A stretch of DNA of 64,000 nucleotides from Bacillota bacterium (lineage in GTDB: Bacteria > Bacillota > Clostridia > Oscillospirales > Ruminococcaceae). A model generated the notes under the pieces. That model was not told where the DNA came from. It ran no database searches and worked only from the letters and a program-made list of their open reading frames with translations. How positions within the stretch are numbered: the stretch's first letter is position 1; every line of letters starts with the position of its first letter. This document shows positions 16,247-24,261 of this stretch, one piece after another. The stretch is taken from assembly GCA_023412215.1 (NCBI GenBank), contig JAEYNX010000014.1:62001-126000 (forward strand). The letters run 5' to 3'. Position numbers and translations under genes: made by a program.

Positions 16247-17406
16247 GATTCCGAACTCACTTCCCGATAAGAATGGTTGACTATCGCACTGTTTTTGATA
16301 TGCATCTTGATGTCGAAGCTCAGCTTCACCGTTTTAAAGACATTATTCCAATCGTCCTTCACGCTTTCCCACACCTTGAATTCATCCTCCCGCAGCTTAG
16401 ACCCGAAGCCGAAGATGTCCGCGTCGTACTCCGACTTCATCTTCTGGACGAGGGCTTCGATGTCCCCCTTCACCTTCTCGGCCGCCATCTCTTCGAGCAT
16501 TGTCACCCGGTCTTCCTCTATAAAATCGCCCGGCCCGCTGATTTCATCAATCGCGATCTTCGATTCGATCATGATATTCATCGTAATCTCCTTGCCGTTG
16601 ACCACCGGCTTGACCTCGGTGCGGTTCTTGAAGATTTCAAGCGAGATATTGGTCGGCTCCTCCTGCTCGTGCAGCTCCACCACCAGTATCCCGCCCTGAA
16701 CCTGATCGGCGACATAGTCCAACGCCCTTGCTTCGTCTCCGCTAATAAACCCCGCGAGCTTGTCGTCCCTTATAATCGCCGCCCCCGAAATCTGGGGCTG
16801 CGGCTGCCCCTCAATCGGCTTTAGGCTTACAGCCGCGAGGCTGGTAGAAGAGCCCTTGTCACGGGATTCGCCGCTGTACTCCAACACGTCCTTGGCCGGG
16901 GCTTTACTGAGACTCACCTCGTTTTTAATGGTATCCGAAAGCTTAAACGATTTAATCTCCTTGACATCCAGCGGCTTTTCAAAAATCTCCCGCGCGGATT
17001 CCCCGCTCGCAACCAGCAGCCAAACATTCTCCCTCGTTTCAGCGTCCCGGGTATACCAGTCCAGCACCTTGGCAATGCCTTCAGCCGCCACCTGCTTGCT
17101 TAGGATCAGCACCGTCGCGTGTGCCCAGTAGAGCCGGTTGCCCGAAACCGCGATCATATTTCTTGCCGCCTCAAAGATGGTCTTCCCCTCCCCCATAATC
17201 AGCCTGGAGGTCGCGGGCGTGTCCTTTTCCCCACCAATCTTCACCATCTCGGCTGTAATCCGGTAGAGCTCGTTTTGCTCTTTATCCACCGCTATCCCCG
17301 CGACAATCTCAAACTGGTCCACCTCCTTGTAGTTCCAGCAGGCCGTCATCAGCAGGGAACCAATCAGCATTATCGCGGTAAGCAAGGCTATTTTGGTCGC
17401 TTTCAT
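16243..17406 (-). CDS. spore germination lipoprotein, GerC type (Ger(x)C)
   Basis: A 387-residue lipoprotein, the C subunit of a GerA-type germinant receptor on the inner spore membrane. The signal sequence ends in the lipobox LLMTAC with Cys23, followed by WNYKEVDQFEIVAGIAVDK, the standard start of mature Ger(x)C proteins. Later landmarks are HATVLILSKQVA, EGIAKVLDWYTRDAETRENVWLLVA and SGAAIIRDDKLAGFIS. Its ATG at 17406 overlaps the gerA stop (ATGA). Its own stop overlaps the start of the D-like gene. The order A-C-D-B differs from the A-B-C of Bacillus subtilis gerA. Confidence 0.92.
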   Translation of the reverse strand: MKATKIALLTAIMLIGSLLMTACWNYKEVDQFEIVAGIAVDKEQNELYRITAEMVKIGGEKDTPATSRLIMGEGKTIFEAARNMIAVSGNRLYWAHATVLILSKQVAAEGIAKVLDWYTRDAETRENVWLLVASGESAREIFEKPLDVKEIKSFKLSDTIKNEVSLSKAPAKDVLEYSGESRDKGSSTSLAAVSLKPIEGQPQPQISGAAIIRDDKLAGFISGDEARALDYVADQVQGGILVVELHEQEEPTNISLEIFKNRTEVKPVVNGKEITMNIMIESKIAIDEISGPGDFIEEDRVTMLEEMAAEKVKGDIEALVQKMKSEYDADIFGFGSKLREDEFKVWESVKDDWNNVFKTVKLSFDIKMHIKNSAIVNHSYREVSSES

Positions 17407-18968
17407 TTGGGCTGATTCTCCTTGCTTCTGTTGGGTACCTCCCTGACCGTATCCTTTTCCGCGATAATTCTGGGCCTTTGAATCATCACCCACCACGGGG
17501 CCCGAACCCACGCATCCTTGGCGTCCTGCACCTTTACCCTCGTCACATTCAGCATATAGGGCACACCGAACGAGCGGATACTTGCCAGATGCAGAAAGAG
17601 CGCGATAAAGCACAGCAGAAAGCCGTAAACCCCCAAAAAGGATGCGCCTATCAGCAGAAAGGTACGGTAGATGATGGTGGAACTGATGAAATTGATGTTG
17701 AGCAGCGACGTGATTCCCGTGATAGCCGTGACGATGAGCACCGGCGCGCTCACCAGCTTTGCCTCCACCGCGGCCTGGCCCAGCACCAGTGAGCCGACGA
17801 TGTTAATGGCCTGACCGATCGGCGCAGGCATTCGGTTGCCGACCTCGCGCAGGATATCGAAGATGAATAGCATTAAGAACAGCGAGACGGCGGTGGGGAT
17901 GGGCACGTTCTGCCGCGAGGCGGAGATGCTTAATAGCAGCGGGGTGGGCAGCATCTCTTGATGGTAGGTAACGACCGAGAGAAACAGCGCGGGCACCGTG
18001 ATGGAGGTGACCGCGGTAACGCTTCGAAGCAGGCGGTTCATGGTGCCGAAGATATAGTCGTTATAGTAATCCTCGTTGACCTGAAAGTTTTCCACAATCA
18101 GATAGGGGACGGTGAGCACAAAGGGGCTGCCGTCCACCACCAGCGCGATCCTTCCCTCCAGGAGCTTCGCGGCGATGACGTCCGGCCTTTCGGTGCAGCC
18201 CACCGTCGCGAAGGAGGAATAGGGCGCATCCCGTATCAGCTCCTGAATGTAGCCCGAATCGATGATGCCGTCGATCTTGATGCGGTCCAGGCGCTCCTCC
18301 AGCTCCTGCAGCACCCCCTCGGAGGCAAGGTTTTTGATATAGCAGATACAGGTCTTGGTGTGGGTCGTTTCGCCGATCTCTTTGAATTTAAACTTAAGCC
18401 CCGGGTCTTTGATCTTTCTTCGTATCAGCGACAGGTTTACTAAGATGGCCTCGGTAAAGCCTTCCCTCGGCCCGCGCACCACCTTGGCCGATTCCGGCTC
18501 GGTGACCGACCGTGACTTCCAGCCCTTTGTTTTAATAACCAGCGCCTGATTGTAGCCGTCCACCATAAAGACGGTGTCGCCGTACAAAATCGCGCCCACC
18601 ATCTTGTCCACGTCCCTCTCGACGCTCACGCTGCAGGTGATGATCACCTTGCTCAGTATCTCCGTGAGCAGGTTATCGCTCTCGATGCCCCTCGACATAT
18701 CGCTGCGCAGAACGGGCAGAATAATATCCTCGTTGATAATCTCCGCGTTCACCATGCCCTCCGCATAGACGATACAGCAGCGCGCGGCCTCCATGCTCTT
18801 ATTTTGAAACTCCCGGAACATGATGGTATCGTCGCCCTCAAAGATCACCTGAAACATGGCGATATTCTTCTGCAGGGACTCGTTCATGTTGTTAGGGTTC
18901 TTTTTTTGTTCCAGCAGATTCTCATTTCTGCCGTCCTTGGGCTTCTTGGGTTTTGACCGCTCAAACAT
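17403..18968 (-). CDS. spore germination protein, GerA type
   Basis: A 521-residue A subunit of a germinant receptor. A soluble N-terminal domain (about residues 1-310) includes DTVFMVDGYNQALVIKTKGW, the RGPREGFTE motif of the family and EGRIALVVDGSPFVLTVPYL. The membrane domain (about 315-480) includes MPTPLL-like MLPTPLLLSI, NVPIPTAVSLFLMLF and PIGQAINIVGSLVLGQAAVEA, the GerA core. A short basic tail follows. GGAGGT is placed properly for the ATG at 18968 (an upstream ATG at 18980 lies inside the ribosome site). It is the first gene of the operon A-C-D-B-(relics)-B, which ends at 13245. The promoter, probably forespore (SigG) specific, could not be identified. Confidence 0.93.
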   Translation of the reverse strand: MFERSKPKKPKDGRNENLLEQKKNPNNMNESLQKNIAMFQVIFEGDDTIMFREFQNKSMEAARCCIVYAEGMVNAEIINEDIILPVLRSDMSRGIESDNLLTEILSKVIITCSVSVERDVDKMVGAILYGDTVFMVDGYNQALVIKTKGWKSRSVTEPESAKVVRGPREGFTEAILVNLSLIRRKIKDPGLKFKFKEIGETTHTKTCICYIKNLASEGVLQELEERLDRIKIDGIIDSGYIQELIRDAPYSSFATVGCTERPDVIAAKLLEGRIALVVDGSPFVLTVPYLIVENFQVNEDYYNDYIFGTMNRLLRSVTAVTSITVPALFLSVVTYHQEMLPTPLLLSISASRQNVPIPTAVSLFLMLFIFDILREVGNRMPAPIGQAINIVGSLVLGQAAVEAKLVSAPVLIVTAITGITSLLNINFISSTIIYRTFLLIGASFLGVYGFLLCFIALFLHLASIRSFGVPYMLNVTRVKVQDAKDAWVRAPWWVMIQRPRIIAEKDTVREVPNRSKENQPK

Positions 18969-19108
18969 AGAAACCTCCATGCCGCATCGGGCACAAATTG
19001 ACCAAAAAAGGTATTTTCACGCTATTGCATAAGATAAATTGTTCCCCGCTTTTGCGCATATAACCCTTTCCATACTCTACATCCCGCGCTGAGCGCGGTG
19101 CCCGCGAC

Positions 19109-19157
19109 AAAAAACCACGTCCGCCTGCGATACGGTTCGCAGACAGACGTGGTTTTT
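19109..19157. terminator. bidirectional hairpin terminator between spoIVA and gerA
   Basis: AAAAACCACGTC ... GACGTGGTTTTT with an extended inner stem (TGCGA/TCGCA). The gap 18969-19276 holds this hairpin and no gene that I would support. Confidence 0.85.
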
Positions 19158-19276
19158 CAAAAATGCGCGGCATGTGGTTATACTGGGCCAATAAGAAACA
19201 GTCGAAAAAACTCTTTACAAAAGGCATTCGTTTAACCCTTTGCCCGAATTCTTCTATATTTCCAATCGCAATAGTA

Positions 19277-20755
19277 TTAGAGGATAATGCAGATTAAGCC
19301 GGTGCAGCCTTCGTTGATGATGCGTTCTACGGTTTCCTGCATCTTCTGCCGCGCGTCGGCGGGCATGCGGTAGAGCTTGTTGTTCAGCCCCTCGTTTACC
19401 AGCTCGTTGAGGGATTTGCCGAAGATATTCGAGCTCCAGATCTTCCTTGGGTTTTCCTCAAATTCTTTAAGCAGGTAGTTTACCAGCTCCTCCGATTGCT
19501 TTTCGGAGCCTACCATGGGTGAAACCTCGGTGGTGATGTTGGCCTTCATCATGTGGATGGACGGCGCGGAGGCCTTGAGCTTTACGCCGTACCGGCCGTT
19601 TTGCTTGACGATCTCCGGCTCGTCGAGCGAAAGCTCGTCGATGCCCGGCCTTACGATGCCGTAGCCCGTAGCGTTTACCTCGTCGATGGCACTTTTCACC
19701 TTGTCGTAGTCCTTCTTCATGTTGGCAAGCGTGATCATCACGGGCATCAGCTCGGCCTCGGACTTGATCTCCATGCCCGTGGCCTCGCCGAGTATCTTAT
19801 AGAATAAATCCCCTGCTACCCCGACCTCTACCTTGGCGCTGCCCTTGCCCATATCGATGTTCTTCACCATCATGTTGTTGACATACTCGCAGTCGCGGAT
19901 ACCGCCAAGCTTTTCTTCCACCTCACTTGCGTGCTCTATCTTGGAAGCGGCGCCCTTGATGGCGTCGCAGACCGCCGCCTTGAGCCAGTGGTCGTTCTTC
20001 AGGGTCATGATCCACTTCGGCAGGTCTACCAGAATCTCCTTGATGGGGAACTCCTTGAGCACGGTGGCGATAATGGCCTTGATGTCCTCCTCCTCGATGC
20101 GCAGGCAGTTCACCGAAAGCACGGGCACCTTGTGCTTCTCCTCCAGATGCTCGCGCAGCGCGAGCGTCTCCTCCCCGGTGGGGTTGCGGCTGTTGAGCAG
20201 CACCACAAACGGCTTGTTGATCTCCTTGAGCTCACTGATGACCCTTTCCTCCGCCTCCTCGTATTCCACGCGCGGGATCTCGCTGATGGAGCCGTCGGTG
20301 GTCACCACCAGCCCGATGGTGGAGTGCTCGTTAATGACCTTCTGCGTGCCGATCTCCGCCGCCATGTTAAAGGGTATCTCGCTGTCAAACCACGGGGTTT
20401 GCACCATGCGCGGGTTGTCGTTTTCTATGTAGCCTATCGCGCTCGGCACGATGTAGCCCACGCAGTCTATCAGCCGCACGCGCAGGCTCACATTGCCTTC
20501 GGTGGTGATCTCCACCGCCTCCTCGGGCACGAACTTCGGCTCGGTGGTCATAATGGTTCTGCCTGCCGCCGACTGCGGCAGCTCGTCGTTGGCGCGCTCC
20601 CGCTTAAAGTCGTTGCCGATCTTGGGCAGCACCAGCGTTTCCATAAAACGCTTGATAAAGGTAGACTTTCCTGTGCGAACCGGACCTACTACGCCTATGT
20701 ATATGTTGCCGTCGGTGCGCTTCGCAATATCTGCGTAGATGTTTCGGTTTTCCAC
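19277..20755 (-). CDS. spoIVA: stage IV sporulation protein A
   Basis: This is a 492-residue ATPase that polymerises on the outer forespore membrane and forms the platform of the spore coat. The length equals that of the Bacillus protein. The Walker A motif GPVRTGKST (residues 24-32, Lys30) sits in the usual place, and the C-terminus ends in the short hydrophobic GCTGLICIIL that contacts SpoVM and the membrane. The start is GTG at 20755 after AAGGGGGGA. It lies 20 bases downstream of the DUF3794-LysM gene on the same strand, and a SpoVM gene lies about 1.8 kb upstream. Expression in the mother cell under SigE is expected from the family. Confidence 0.97.
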   Translation of the reverse strand: MENRNIYADIAKRTDGNIYIGVVGPVRTGKSTFIKRFMETLVLPKIGNDFKRERANDELPQSAAGRTIMTTEPKFVPEEAVEITTEGNVSLRVRLIDCVGYIVPSAIGYIENDNPRMVQTPWFDSEIPFNMAAEIGTQKVINEHSTIGLVVTTDGSISEIPRVEYEEAEERVISELKEINKPFVVLLNSRNPTGEETLALREHLEEKHKVPVLSVNCLRIEEEDIKAIIATVLKEFPIKEILVDLPKWIMTLKNDHWLKAAVCDAIKGAASKIEHASEVEEKLGGIRDCEYVNNMMVKNIDMGKGSAKVEVGVAGDLFYKILGEATGMEIKSEAELMPVMITLANMKKDYDKVKSAIDEVNATGYGIVRPGIDELSLDEPEIVKQNGRYGVKLKASAPSIHMMKANITTEVSPMVGSEKQSEELVNYLLKEFEENPRKIWSSNIFGKSLNELVNEGLNNKLYRMPADARQKMQETVERIINEGCTGLICIIL

Positions 20756-20775
20756 CTATAATCCCCCCTTGAGTT

Positions 20776-22332
20776 TTAATTCTCGTCAGATATGGCGAAG
20801 GTTGGTATCAAGAGCATGCACCGCTCTTTTAAGCTTTCATCCGCAAGCTCATTGTGGCTTACGATCTGCTGTGCCGAGGTGTTGTAGCGCTTGGCGATAT
20901 CCCACACCGACTCGCCCTTCTCGGCGAAGTAGATGGTGAGCGCGGCGGCCTCCTCCTGCTTTTTGGGGGCCTTGTCGTTTACCGAGATTTCGGTAAGCAC
21001 GCTTTCCCTGCCGGCGCTCATCACCGCCGCGTTGATGTCCAGAGTGCTGCGAACCTCTATCTTATCGCGTGACGGCATGTTAAACTGGGTATCCTTCACC
21101 TGTACGTTCGCGTTCGCCGTCATGTTGGGCATTGGGCTCTCTACCTTGCTGCGGTATTCGAGGTCGGAGGTGCGCTCGTAGTAGCCGTTTTCGCCATTGT
21201 TATGCTCCACCAGCATGCCGGTTTTGATGGTGCCCACGAGGGTCATCTCGTCGTTTACGATGTCGGCGCCCTTGACGTTTACCTCACTCCACACATCCAG
21301 CACGCGGCCTATGTTCTCATCCGGCATGTCGAATACGTTCTTAACGGTATACTCGCTGTTCATAATGCCGTTTAGGTTTTCCACCGCGATCGGCTTTGCC
21401 TGATACGCCGACTCGTACTTGGTGGAGTACATATCCACCACCGCGGGCACCTCGTTGTTTGCGAACGCCTTGACGTTGTAGCTGATATCGGCGTTTAGGG
21501 CGACCATTTTCGCTTCGCCCTCGTTGTTGGCCTTCGGGTCGGCGGTGATGCCGTTTACGCCCAGCGTGATGGCGCACCTGGAGTTTTCGTCCACGCCGTC
21601 CACATCGATGATCTGGCTCACCGGCATGGTATATTCCAGCGTATCCACCCCGCCGCCCTTTTCGTCGCAGGCGTAAAGGATATGCTCCGTGAGCTCCCCT
21701 TTGAGGATGACCTTATTGGCGATCACCTTGTAATCGGTGATCACGCACACGCCGTTAGCGCGGATAATGCTCGCGATGGGCGCCTTGTTGCTGGGTACCT
21801 CCATCTCCTCCTTGACCGAGAAGCTGCGGTTTACGTTGGCGATCATCCGGCTGGTTTGCAGCATCTTGCGCTTAAGCTCCACGTTCATGCCCGCGGCCTC
21901 GCTGACGATCTGCTCGCTCTTGAGCGCGGTCACCTTGGCGCAGACGCTTAAGGAGCCCTTTACATCCAGCCTACGCGGTGAAACCGGGCGGCAGTTGACG
22001 TAGTCGGTGCTCACGCTGGTCTCTACCATCGCGTTGTCCGCGGCGGTTTTGATATCGATGGCGGTGGTGAAGGGCAGCTTGTGCTCGTGGCTGCGCAGGC
22101 AGCGGCCGTCGTCGAGATAGATGAGCTTGAGCGTCGCGATACCGTCTATCGCAACCTTCTCGCCCATCATCTGTTTGGACATGACCGCTGCCTGAATGTC
22201 ACACCGCAGCACCCTTAAAATATCCGGGCAGTAATCGGGCAGCATCAGGTCGGTCTCCACCGGCTGCTGCACACATCCATCGTACACCGTTTCATTTATG
22301 GTAACAGCCTGTTTATTGACCATAAGCTCCAT
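20776..22332 (-). CDS. DUF3794 (SPOCS) and LysM domain spore protein
   Basis: A 518-residue protein built of repeated DUF3794/SPOCS-type beta domains; the first carries PVETDLMLPDYCPDILRVL, the family start motif. The C-terminal LysM (about residues 470-513, VWDIAKRYNTSAQQIVSHN and a LLIP ending) binds glycan chains. Proteins with this layout are found in clostridial spore coats and next to spoIVA, and resemble SafA-like scaffold proteins. AAGGAGAGAG precedes the ATG at 22332. It probably forms an operon with spoIVA, linking the SpoIVA layer to the cortex peptidoglycan (inference from domain order and context). Confidence 0.9.
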   Translation of the reverse strand: MELMVNKQAVTINETVYDGCVQQPVETDLMLPDYCPDILRVLRCDIQAAVMSKQMMGEKVAIDGIATLKLIYLDDGRCLRSHEHKLPFTTAIDIKTAADNAMVETSVSTDYVNCRPVSPRRLDVKGSLSVCAKVTALKSEQIVSEAAGMNVELKRKMLQTSRMIANVNRSFSVKEEMEVPSNKAPIASIIRANGVCVITDYKVIANKVILKGELTEHILYACDEKGGGVDTLEYTMPVSQIIDVDGVDENSRCAITLGVNGITADPKANNEGEAKMVALNADISYNVKAFANNEVPAVVDMYSTKYESAYQAKPIAVENLNGIMNSEYTVKNVFDMPDENIGRVLDVWSEVNVKGADIVNDEMTLVGTIKTGMLVEHNNGENGYYERTSDLEYRSKVESPMPNMTANANVQVKDTQFNMPSRDKIEVRSTLDINAAVMSAGRESVLTEISVNDKAPKKQEEAAALTIYFAEKGESVWDIAKRYNTSAQQIVSHNELADESLKERCMLLIPTFAISDEN

Positions 22333-22396
22333 AAAGATTCTCTCTCCTTTATCAGTTTTCTAAGAAATACATATTCACCCCATGTCCAATATATGC

Positions 22397-22430
22397 AAAA
22401 AAGCCCGCCGTATAAACAGCGGGCCTTTGC
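22397..22430. terminator. terminator downstream of spoVM
   Basis: GCCCGC ... GCGGGC with six T on the minus strand and a T-rich tract on the plus strand, 50 bases beyond the spoVM stop. Confidence 0.85.
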
Positions 22431-22473
22431 TTTTTTTAAGTCTGATGTTCGCCCAGCGCAAACATATGTATTG

Positions 22474-22557
22474 TCAGCCGTCTTTCTTTTTGATTCGGAA
22501 GAGTACCCGAAGAAGTCCTGATAGGATTTTGGGGCTTTTTACGACGATTACCCTCAT
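22474..22557 (-). CDS. spoVM: stage V sporulation protein SpoVM-like peptide
   Basis: A 27-residue amphipathic peptide, MRVIVVKSPKILSGLLRVLF plus a basic IKKKDG tail. It matches the layout of SpoVM (26 residues in Bacillus subtilis): short beta-like N-terminus, the conserved Pro9 (KSPK here, KLPK in Bacillus), L-S-G turn, then an amphipathic helix. SpoVM senses the curved forespore membrane and recruits SpoIVA, whose gene lies 1.8 kb away on the same strand. AAAGGGGTGAG precedes the ATG by seven bases, and a terminator follows. It is far below usual gene-calling size limits and is easily missed. Assignment rests on pattern, size and context. Confidence 0.85.
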   Translation of the reverse strand: MRVIVVKSPKILSGLLRVLFRIKKKDG

Positions 22558-22667
22558 GCTCTCACCCCTTTGGGATATAATCTGTTGACACGCATCCCCT
22601 TTATCAGCCGCGACGACAGCCGCTGCTTGCGGCAGGAACGCGCACAGCGCAGTATCATCAAGCTGTT

Positions 22668-22850
22668 CTACCACCAGAAGTTTCTGAAGCACCTGCAGGC
22701 GAGAAGGATAATAATGGCCGAGCAGATTATAATGGTAAAACGGACGGAGCAAAACCATGAAAGAAATATCCCGAGGCCCATGGCTAACGCAACGAGCGGA
22801 AACCATCCCCCGAGAAAACCGCCGCGCCTGCCCCCGCACCGCCTGCGCAT
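22668..22850 (-). CDS. small two-TM membrane protein upstream of spoVM
   Basis: A 60-residue protein with a basic Gly-rich N-terminus (MRRRCGGRRGGFLGG), a first hydrophobic segment (FPLVALAMGLGIFLSWF), a CSVRF turn and a second segment (IIICSAIIILLACRCF). Such short Cys-containing hairpin proteins occur near spore genes in Clostridia, but I cannot name a family. GAGAGGA lies about 14 bases before the ATG, slightly far. It runs in the same direction as spoVM, 110 bases ahead. It could be a real cotranscribed gene; overlapping frames on both strands are less convincing. Confidence 0.5.
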   Translation of the reverse strand: MRRRCGGRRGGFLGGWFPLVALAMGLGIFLSWFCSVRFTIIICSAIIILLACRCFRNFWW

Positions 22851-22904
22851 TTTTAATGATCATTCCTCTCTCTGGAACTGCGCGGTTTTGCTTGACGCCA
22901 TTCC

Positions 22905-23135
22905 GGCTTTCGCCGAAAGGCGCAAATCACCTGTCTGAAAGGGGACCCTTTCAAACCTTCCTCATTCCAAGCTTAGGGGGTATCTGTCGCGGTATTGGTG
23001 TTCCTACCCCATTATACGTGTGCACGGCGGGGATGGTGAAAGCGTCGAGGTACCCGCCCGCCGCGGCAGGCGGCTTAAAGCCGCCGAATTACCGTTTAAT
23101 ACGCACTCTGCAATAACGCTTTGCGTTGTTGGAGA
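22905..23135. repeat. mosaic of palindromic repeats
   Basis: The region contains CTGAAAGGGG-ac-CCCTTTCAAAC, GCCGCGGCAGGCGGCTTAAAGCCGCC (23058-23085) and CAATAACGCTTTGCGTTGTTGGAG (23111-23134). The last two are modules shared with 4.6, 47.7 and 49.95 kb. No gene is seen between 22851 and 23141. Confidence 0.65.
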
Positions 23136-23141
23136 TAAATA

Positions 23142-23941
23142 TTAAATCTTGGGCACTGGGAAGTCATCCAAGAAGGCGTAGAGGTCCGACCCAAAAACAG
23201 TGGTCGCCTCGTCCTCCCACCGGCGCTGCTTAAGCCACGTGGCGGGATTGGGAATGAACTGTCCGTTTTCCCGCTGCCATTGGTCGGTGCGCCTTTGGGC
23301 ATCAATGGCCTTCAGCATCCTCTCCAGCAGCGCCCCGTCAGCCTTACAGCCTGCAAAGGCGCGCTCTGCCGCGCCCTTTCCGCTCTTTTTGGGGTACGCT
23401 TGCCAAAACGTTTCAAAACGCGCACCATCAGCCGCGCCGCCATCCCCTGGGGGACTATAGGGGGCACACCGGTTTTTTGTTTAATTTTTTCTTTTTCTTT
23501 ATCTTTTACTTTATCTTTGTGTGTCAACAGGCATCTTTCGGCGGTATTATGGACGTCCATAATTTTTTTGCTCTCATTCCACTGCCTTTTCCGTTCCCTT
23601 TCGCTATTCACGGCATAAACCCTGCACTCAATTGCCCTACTGGTGAGAATACCGCGCTCATCATACGCCACCCTGTCAAACAGACCGATTTCAAAGGAGG
23701 TTTGCAGCATGCGCGAAAAAAGCTCGCCGTCTGATGTGATATTCTGCTGTATCGCCTTTAGGATAACGGGAGTTTGAACTTCTAAAATGCCGTTTTTCCT
23801 GTAAATGCGTTCCAGCAATATAAAATAAAAGGCGTAGCCGTCGTTGCCGTACAGGGTACGCATCGCCTCGATCTTCTCATCACCGGAAGCATCGGTATCA
23901 TGCGGGAAGTAATCGAAGGAATCCTTTTTGGGGCGTGCCAT
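23142..23941 (-). pseudogene. frameshifted DUF4373 phage-type replication protein
   Basis: The start MARPKKDSFDYFPHDTDASG and the RTLYGNDGYAFYFILLERIY region belong to the DUF4373 (Lin1244/Lin1753-like) N-terminal domain of phage and plasmid replication proteins. The frame open from 23941 runs off at 23312 into a nonsense Arg-rich tail. One frame over, the sequence continues as FETFWQAYPKKSGKGAAERAF ... FIPNPATWLKQRRWEDE and stops at 23142, which is the usual C-terminus of these proteins. The break is one base in a run of five C (minus strand), either at 23449-23453 or at 23460-23464. It is either a decayed gene or a homopolymer assembly error. GGAGGAG precedes the ATG. No other phage gene adjoins it. 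Confidence 0.85.
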
Positions 23942-24019
23942 TTCTTTCTCCTCCTTTGTGTTGGTTATATGCTCTCAACCTAGGAGCGGAAAAGAGAAAA
24001 GTTGCATAGTTTTACCGTA

Positions 24020-24205
24020 TGGGGTGCCCTTTCGCCCCCTACACATCCATAATGGCGCGCAGGGTAACCACGGGGCGTCGAGGTCGCCGCCCCCTGCACA
24101 GAACAACAGGGTGGTTGAGGGTTGTAGGGGAGGCTACCAGCCTCCCGCGCCTTTCATCGAACGTGCGGGCAGGCTGCGGGCGAACACAGTTCGCCCCTAC
24201 AATCG
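24020..24205. repeat. GC-rich palindromic repeat cluster C
   Basis: Units include GGGGCGTCGAGGTCGCCGCCCC, the GGGTGGTTGAGGGTTGTAGG segment also found twice at 3.5-3.8 kb, GGGGAGGCTACCAGCCTCCC and GCGAACACAGTTCGC. The gap 23942-24261 holds only these repeats and the tuf terminator. Confidence 0.85.
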
Positions 24206-24210
24206 GACGC

Positions 24211-24243
24211 AAAAAAAGAGGGAAGCTTAACGCTTCCCTCTTT
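24211..24243 (-). terminator. tuf terminator
   Basis: AAAGAGGGAAGC-gttaa-GCTTCCCTCTTT on the minus strand, followed by a T tract, directly after the tuf stop. Confidence 0.92.
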
Positions 24244-24261
24244 ATTACACCATAACGGTGA

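Noticed and set aside
18961..19227. 88-codon minus-strand frame between spoIVA and gerA
   Set aside because: It contains the terminator hairpin and overlaps the ribosome site and start of gerA; no family pattern.
23312..23448. Arg-rich C-terminus of the replication protein as read in the first frame
   Set aside because: The other frame gives the conserved WQAYPKK ... NPATWL end, so the Arg-rich tail is an artefact of the frameshift.
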